DNA of 64,000 bases, taken from contig CAXKVR010000261.1 in NCBI GenBank assembly GCA_964058845.1, positions 1 to 64,000 on the forward strand, read 5' to 3'. Position 1 is the first letter of the stretch. Every line of letters starts with the position of its first letter. This stretch comes from Carex sylvatica (Eukaryota > Streptophyta > Magnoliopsida > Poales > Cyperaceae). Below, piece after piece: positions 59,937 to 64,000 of the stretch. A program made the translations under genes and the position numbers. The notes beneath the pieces are model-generated. The model saw only the letters and a program-made list of their open reading frames with translations, was not told the origin of the DNA and searched no databases.

Positions 59937-61560
59937 GTCTGGGTTGATTATATCATTAATCATTGTATGTCCTGCAAGTATGGAAGTGTGCAGTATCTTT
60001 CAATGATACAATGCTTCCCCATTTGAAGCAGAAAAAATCGATGCTTCATTTTTTTTCACCCTCTCATGTTTTAAGGGGAGCTTGCATCACATTTTTTGCA
60101 TTTTAGAAATCTTTCCTAGAAAATGGGAAGCTGTCATAAGTGTGCTTCTTTTCTATATTGAAGGGTATTATTTTATTCTGCTTCTCTAGGGTAATTCTTT
60201 CTGCACACCTGTCTATTTAGTTGGGACTCTGATGAGGAATGAAGCAAGTACACCGTATTTACAAAATTGCATTGTATAGTGCAAGTACATTTTGAAATGG
60301 TAACTATAGTAGGAAGTAGGAACCTATATATTATATATATGTTAGTGTTATGGTCTAAAATCCAGTCATATGATTTGTATGTTAGTAGGAAGTAGGAACC
60401 GAGGTTGGCTACTATGCTTATATAAGCATATCCCCACATATGCTTATAACTCATTTTTGTGCTTCCAATGTCCAAATGGTCGATCTGAACCGTTCATCTT
60501 GTTCTCCATATTAATATGTGCTTGGAAACTAAATTTTACATTTTTATGAATTTTTTTACTATTTATTAAGCCACTTTGAAAATCGCTGATCCAACGGTGG
60601 CTGCACAAAACAGTAAAATCAGCAGCCACCGTTGGATTAATAATTTTCAAAGTGGCTTAATAAATAGTAAAAAAATTCAGAAAAATGTAAAATTTAGTTT
60701 CCAAGCACATATTAATATAGAGAACAAGATGAACGGTTCAGATCAACCATTTGGACATTGGAAGCATAAAAATGAGTTATAAGCATATGTGGAGATATAC
60801 TTATATAAGCATATGTGGGGATATGCTTATATAAGCATAGTAGCCAACCTCAGTAGGAACCTATATATTATATGATAGTATTTATATTTTGTTAGTATTT
60901 GTCGTATTATAGATTATTTGAGTTGATGACTTAAACTGTGTAACTCTATAATTAAGATGATAATTACTCTACAAATAGTTAGCAATTAACATGAAACACT
61001 AATTGACTGTAAAAAAAATTGTATGCGAGTTAAATGAAAAATAGTCTCTAATCTTAGCAATTAGAATGGAACACTAATTGACTGTAAAAGATTTGTATGT
61101 GAGTTAAATTATGGTTATGTTCTACAAATCACAAGTAAGGAGTTGTCAATTTAATCACATAAATGTATGTTGGAGAACATGACATTACATAAATACATGT
61201 TGGAGATAGATTAAGAAACAAGAAGGCCAACTAATCCATTGGAGGTTCTTCACCTTTGATTACGATATCAAAGGAGGTATGAAATCTCTAGTTAATACTT
61301 TAGAGTAGGTTTAGATACATCTAAATAAGATTCGGTCCATGATTAGTTTAGAAATTTTTTGAAATTATTCTTTTAAGCCAACCTAAAATCCCTTCATTGT
61401 ACTAAGTAATCTAGAAAAAAGCTAATAAGACTTCACATATTGGATTGTTAAACAGGGTGATACCGATCTGGATAGGCTCTGGCAGAAGAGGAAAACTGAA
61501 ATTGGCCAGCAGTAGATTTTAATTCCAGTTGCTTTGGAAACCTTATTATGGCATTCTACC
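59937..61560 (+). pseudogene. Third S21 copy: intron 3 and last exon only
   Basis: From GGTCTGGGTTGATTATATCA onward it matches intron 3 of S21 (from about 39853), then the final exon at 61456-61515 after an intact AACAG acceptor. The exon stays in frame (GDTDLDRLWQKRKTEIGQQ-stop) but lacks two codons compared with the intact gene. Exons 1-3 are absent, so no protein can be made. A 451-bp foldback element splits the intron at 60401-60851. Here the S21 relic follows the NLR relic in the same direction, as in the inverted block read on its own strand. Confidence 0.9.
60401..60851. mobile_element. Foldback MITE with perfect 10-bp TSD
   Basis: A 451-bp element. The end GAGGTTGGCTACTATGCTTA is mirrored by TAAGCATAGTAGCCAACCTC. 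AGTAGGAACC is repeated exactly on both sides (60391-60400 and 60852-60861). The arms are almost perfectly complementary to the centre (CCAACGGTGGCTGC / GCAGCCACCGTTGG), which points to recent formation. Near the right end the ATAAGCATATGTGG word is present in an extra copy. Because its target was the dead S21 copy, the insertion is younger than that duplication. A 10-bp duplication fits a Mutator-type transposase (family knowledge). Confidence 0.92.
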
Positions 61561-61643
61561 GAGTGAGTTTTTCATGAATGATATGTATTAGAGATACTTT
61601 CCGTAGTTTTCTGGTTTCTTTGTTGCTTTGTCTGTTACATGAG

Positions 61644-63339
61644 TTAATTAGTCTTTGGAGCTGAAAACCAAAACTCCTCTAATTCTTTTGTAAATTCCTT
61701 CTCACTACCAACAATTGTTGAATTGTGATCTTGGCCATTTATAATTCGGAGCTCGGCATGTGGAATCCTTGATCTCAGGTCGTAGCTACACTCAATCGGA
61801 ACCACCTGATCCTCCTCACCATGGATTATTTTCACTGGGATCCCCGCCTTTTTAATAATTTGCAAGTTGTTGTCTTGAGTTTTGGCCCCGCCACAAATCA
61901 CATTATGCATAGTGTGCCAAGCCGAATGATGAGTATGCTTTGTCATGTCAGTGACTAAAAAATATAGTTCCCTACAAGAAATGCATGTAATTGTCAAATA
62001 TAAAAGGTAAATGTGGAATCAATAAAGTTAAGGATTTCTATCTTATAGATAATTGGACTAGCAAAGATCGACTCACCGAATACTAGGAGAATAACTTATT
62101 TCAAGATATGACAAAAAGAAGAAAGAATACAAGAACCAGATGAAAGCTAAAGTTTGGTACCCAAACCAGTAAGCAACTAAACAATATGACAATTCTTAGC
62201 ATAATTGCACACATATCTTATAATTTCACAGCCCTAATAAACTGAATCCGAGTTGATTTTTTTTTTTTTTTTTACCAATTGTTTTAGAAACACAATCTCA
62301 CATGCAGAAAAGGTGCTAAAATGTAACTTTTTTGGTCAGCTAGCTAAAATATTTTAGATAGACTACTATGAATAAAGGTCATGTTTCCGTGATGAAAATA
62401 GTTTATGACAAAATTATATAATTACCTCTTCCCTGTAAGTAGCTTTATAGTTCTCTCCCATATCAAGTGATTTCGGCAGAAAACCAAGCATACAGTCCTC
62501 CCAACATGCTCATACCATGACATGACTGCCGATCCAAATGACATAGGTGGCCAAATCTTTTTTTCTGCTAGCTTCTTTAAGGCATTATGGCTCGCTTTCT
62601 CCCCACTTGAAGGGAAATATGGCTATATTTGAAAAAAAAAAATTTGTGATTTAAATTACAATTTTGAAACCAAAGTGGGGAACAAGATTTGAAGGCATGA
62701 ATCATTGAAACATATTTAGTACATATATGCACATGCAATCTTTTTATGACATATTATGTACAAGCTATATAGGATAGCATACTTAATTAATTTCCCAAGA
62801 AAATGCACAGTTGATCTAATATTTGTAGTTAATTTACGGTTTATCAATGGTTTAAAGATTTGAAAACATTGTTAATCTTATGAATGAAGTTGCTGAGCTA
62901 GACGGGTCATCTTGGTACGTACCAGGAAGTATGGTATAACAACCAAACAGGTCAACTAATGAAATGAAAATAGTACTTACAGGGGCAAGAAGAGTGATAG
63001 ATTTGACTCGATTTGGGTATCTCGCAGCCAAGTCCAATGCAATCATGCATCCCATAGAGTGTGCAACTAAGTGGAATGATTCGAGCTGGTATGGCTCGAT
63101 AACCGACTTCTCTATCATACTTACATGATCTTTCAACTGGTAAAGACAATCAGCCGGTTTTGGGCTGCGGCCAAATCCCAACAGATCCACAGCAAACAAC
63201 TTCAAATTCGGTTGTGTTGCTTGAGGAAAAACTGTTTGTGCCCAGAAGGATGAAGAAGAGAGAAATCCATGGATGAATATCACATTCTCCAAGGTTTCAT
63301 TCTCGTAACCATTTCTACCTACATACAAATTACGCAACT
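61644..63339 (-). CDS. BDG: BODYGUARD-like alpha/beta hydrolase, 3' exons (5' end outside window)
   Basis: Exons on the minus strand are 63339-62981, 62622-62426 and 61971-61644, with GT-AG junctions. They encode the last 293 residues. BODYGUARD proteins are extracellular alpha/beta hydrolases needed for cuticle formation; the precise substrate is unsettled (family knowledge). Visible are NVIFIHGFLSSSSFW (oxyanion region), AVDLLGFGRSPKP, the nucleophile elbow AHSMG, and LLAP|PYF rebuilt across the first junction. MSWYEHVGRTVCLVFCRNH, typical of the BDG group, lies in the middle exon. The Asp segment HGEEDQVVPIECSYDLR and the His segment GQDHNSTIVG are in the last exon, so the triad Ser/Asp/His is complete. 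The first exon shown enters with two bases of a split codon (probably Glu), so one or more upstream exons lie beyond 64000. Nothing resembling the N-terminal half was found at 63340-64000. It ends tail-to-tail with the S21 relic. Confidence 0.92.
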
Positions 63340-64000
63340 CTGTAAGAAATCTTTCATTTTTGTCAAATTGGACATAGCATAATTATTCGCTTGTATTTCA
63401 AAGAATAAAAAAAATTGACATTCACTTCATGGTTCCTAAATAAGTCGTGAGCTTTTTATACAACGACTTGCAATTAGGAACTTTTAATTAAATTAAGCTG
63501 ATAAACTGACTCATGGCGAAGAGATTTTCATTGGATGAATAATCAGCTTGCACAAATAAAACATTTATCAAAACTGTTTAATTATCAAACAAAAACCAGA
63601 AACCCGAGAAATTAGCTTTTTCCATAAAAGCAAAACGCTTTGGCCCCACAAGGCCTAAAATAAAAAAAAACACAAAACACAAAACAGAGAATTTGTAACA
63701 AGTGATGCTTTGCCTTTTGCCTCGACAACGCAAAGAAAAAAAGACAAAAAAAGAAAGAAAGAACCTTAACTTGGTAGTTGGTACATCATTTTTTAATATG
63801 CTATACCTTTTTGTTATGTCTGTTCTGAGATAATTTAGTTTTGGCCTGTGGTTGGCAACCTCCCTATCCATTCTTAACTTCATATCAACCCTTCTTTAAA
63901 AGTACATAAATATAATAAAAAAATTGATTAAGAAAGGAGTGCAAATTCTAAACCTTGATTTGGTAAATTCGTAACCAAATGAAGCTTTCTCTCTTCTTTT
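63340..64000 (-). other. Presumed intron of the BODYGUARD-like gene
   Basis: AT-rich, starting (on the minus strand) before the acceptor TTTCTTACAG at 63349-63340. The 101-codon ORF at 63578-63883 shows no similarity to BODYGUARD N-termini and has no splice logic. I therefore read the whole stretch as intron running off the window edge. Confidence 0.6.

Noticed and set aside
60444..60782. Two similar 68-codon frames on opposite strands
   Set aside because: They are the two arms of the 60401-60851 palindrome read from either side, hence their near identity.
61456..61515. Last S21 exon of the third copy as a functional exon
   Set aside because: It is in frame and has an acceptor, but exons 1-3 are missing and no alternative upstream exon is apparent.
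63578..63883. 101-codon frame as the first exon of the BODYGUARD-like gene
   Set aside because: It shows no resemblance to BODYGUARD N-termini and no donor that would join the acceptor at 63340 in the required phase.

Overview
The window is AT-rich nuclear DNA from a flowering plant. The signs are GT-AG introns, a phytochrome kinase substrate gene, a BODYGUARD-type hydrolase, coiled-coil NLR genes, a nucleus-encoded mitochondrial S9, and many plant-type transposable-element remains. I could not settle the species. No tRNA, rRNA, CRISPR array or bacterial-style operon was seen.

Layout. From 1 to 15.9 kb there is no convincing gene, only repeats: foldback elements (2491-2878, 6846-7130, 7684-7988, 12346-12741, 13079-14169), a degenerate LINE 3' fragment on the minus strand (about 5625-6590), and a minisatellite (8886-9049). 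From 15.9 to 22 kb, on the minus strand, lie an uninterrupted PKS-family gene (15946-17304) and the four-exon gene for mitochondrial ribosomal protein S9 (18711-21971). From 23.9 to 28 kb, on the plus strand, a tandem pair of two-exon genes encodes small secreted proteins of pectin methylesterase/invertase inhibitor type. From 28.9 to 35 kb a 4.94-kb apparent solo LTR with a 5-bp target duplication sits inside an older LTR-like repeat.

From 38 to 61.6 kb lies a cluster built by segmental duplication. It starts with an intact 40S ribosomal protein S21 gene (38.2-40.4 kb) and an intact CC-NB-ARC-LRR gene (42.9-46.2 kb). An inverted, frameshifted S21 copy follows (47.2-49.4 kb), then an inverted but intact second NLR (51.6-54.9 kb). 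The cluster ends with a fossil third unit holding the last codons of an NLR (58.9 kb) and only intron 3 plus the last exon of S21 (59.9-61.5 kb), the latter split by a 451-bp foldback element. The right edge (61.6-63.3 kb, minus strand) carries the 3' three exons of a BODYGUARD-like alpha/beta hydrolase whose 5' end is outside the window.

The protein-coding genes are functionally unrelated neighbours: light signalling, organelle and cytosolic ribosomes, cell-wall enzyme inhibition, immune receptors and cuticle formation. The most notable signals are (i) two intact NLRs that share a replaced MHD motif and a changed kinase-2 motif, inside an inverted duplication that also copied a ribosomal protein gene; (ii) foldback elements with 8-10-bp target duplications whose ends and interiors appear to have been exchanged; and (iii) a 60-bp satellite expanded at only one of the three duplicated NLR 3' flanks.
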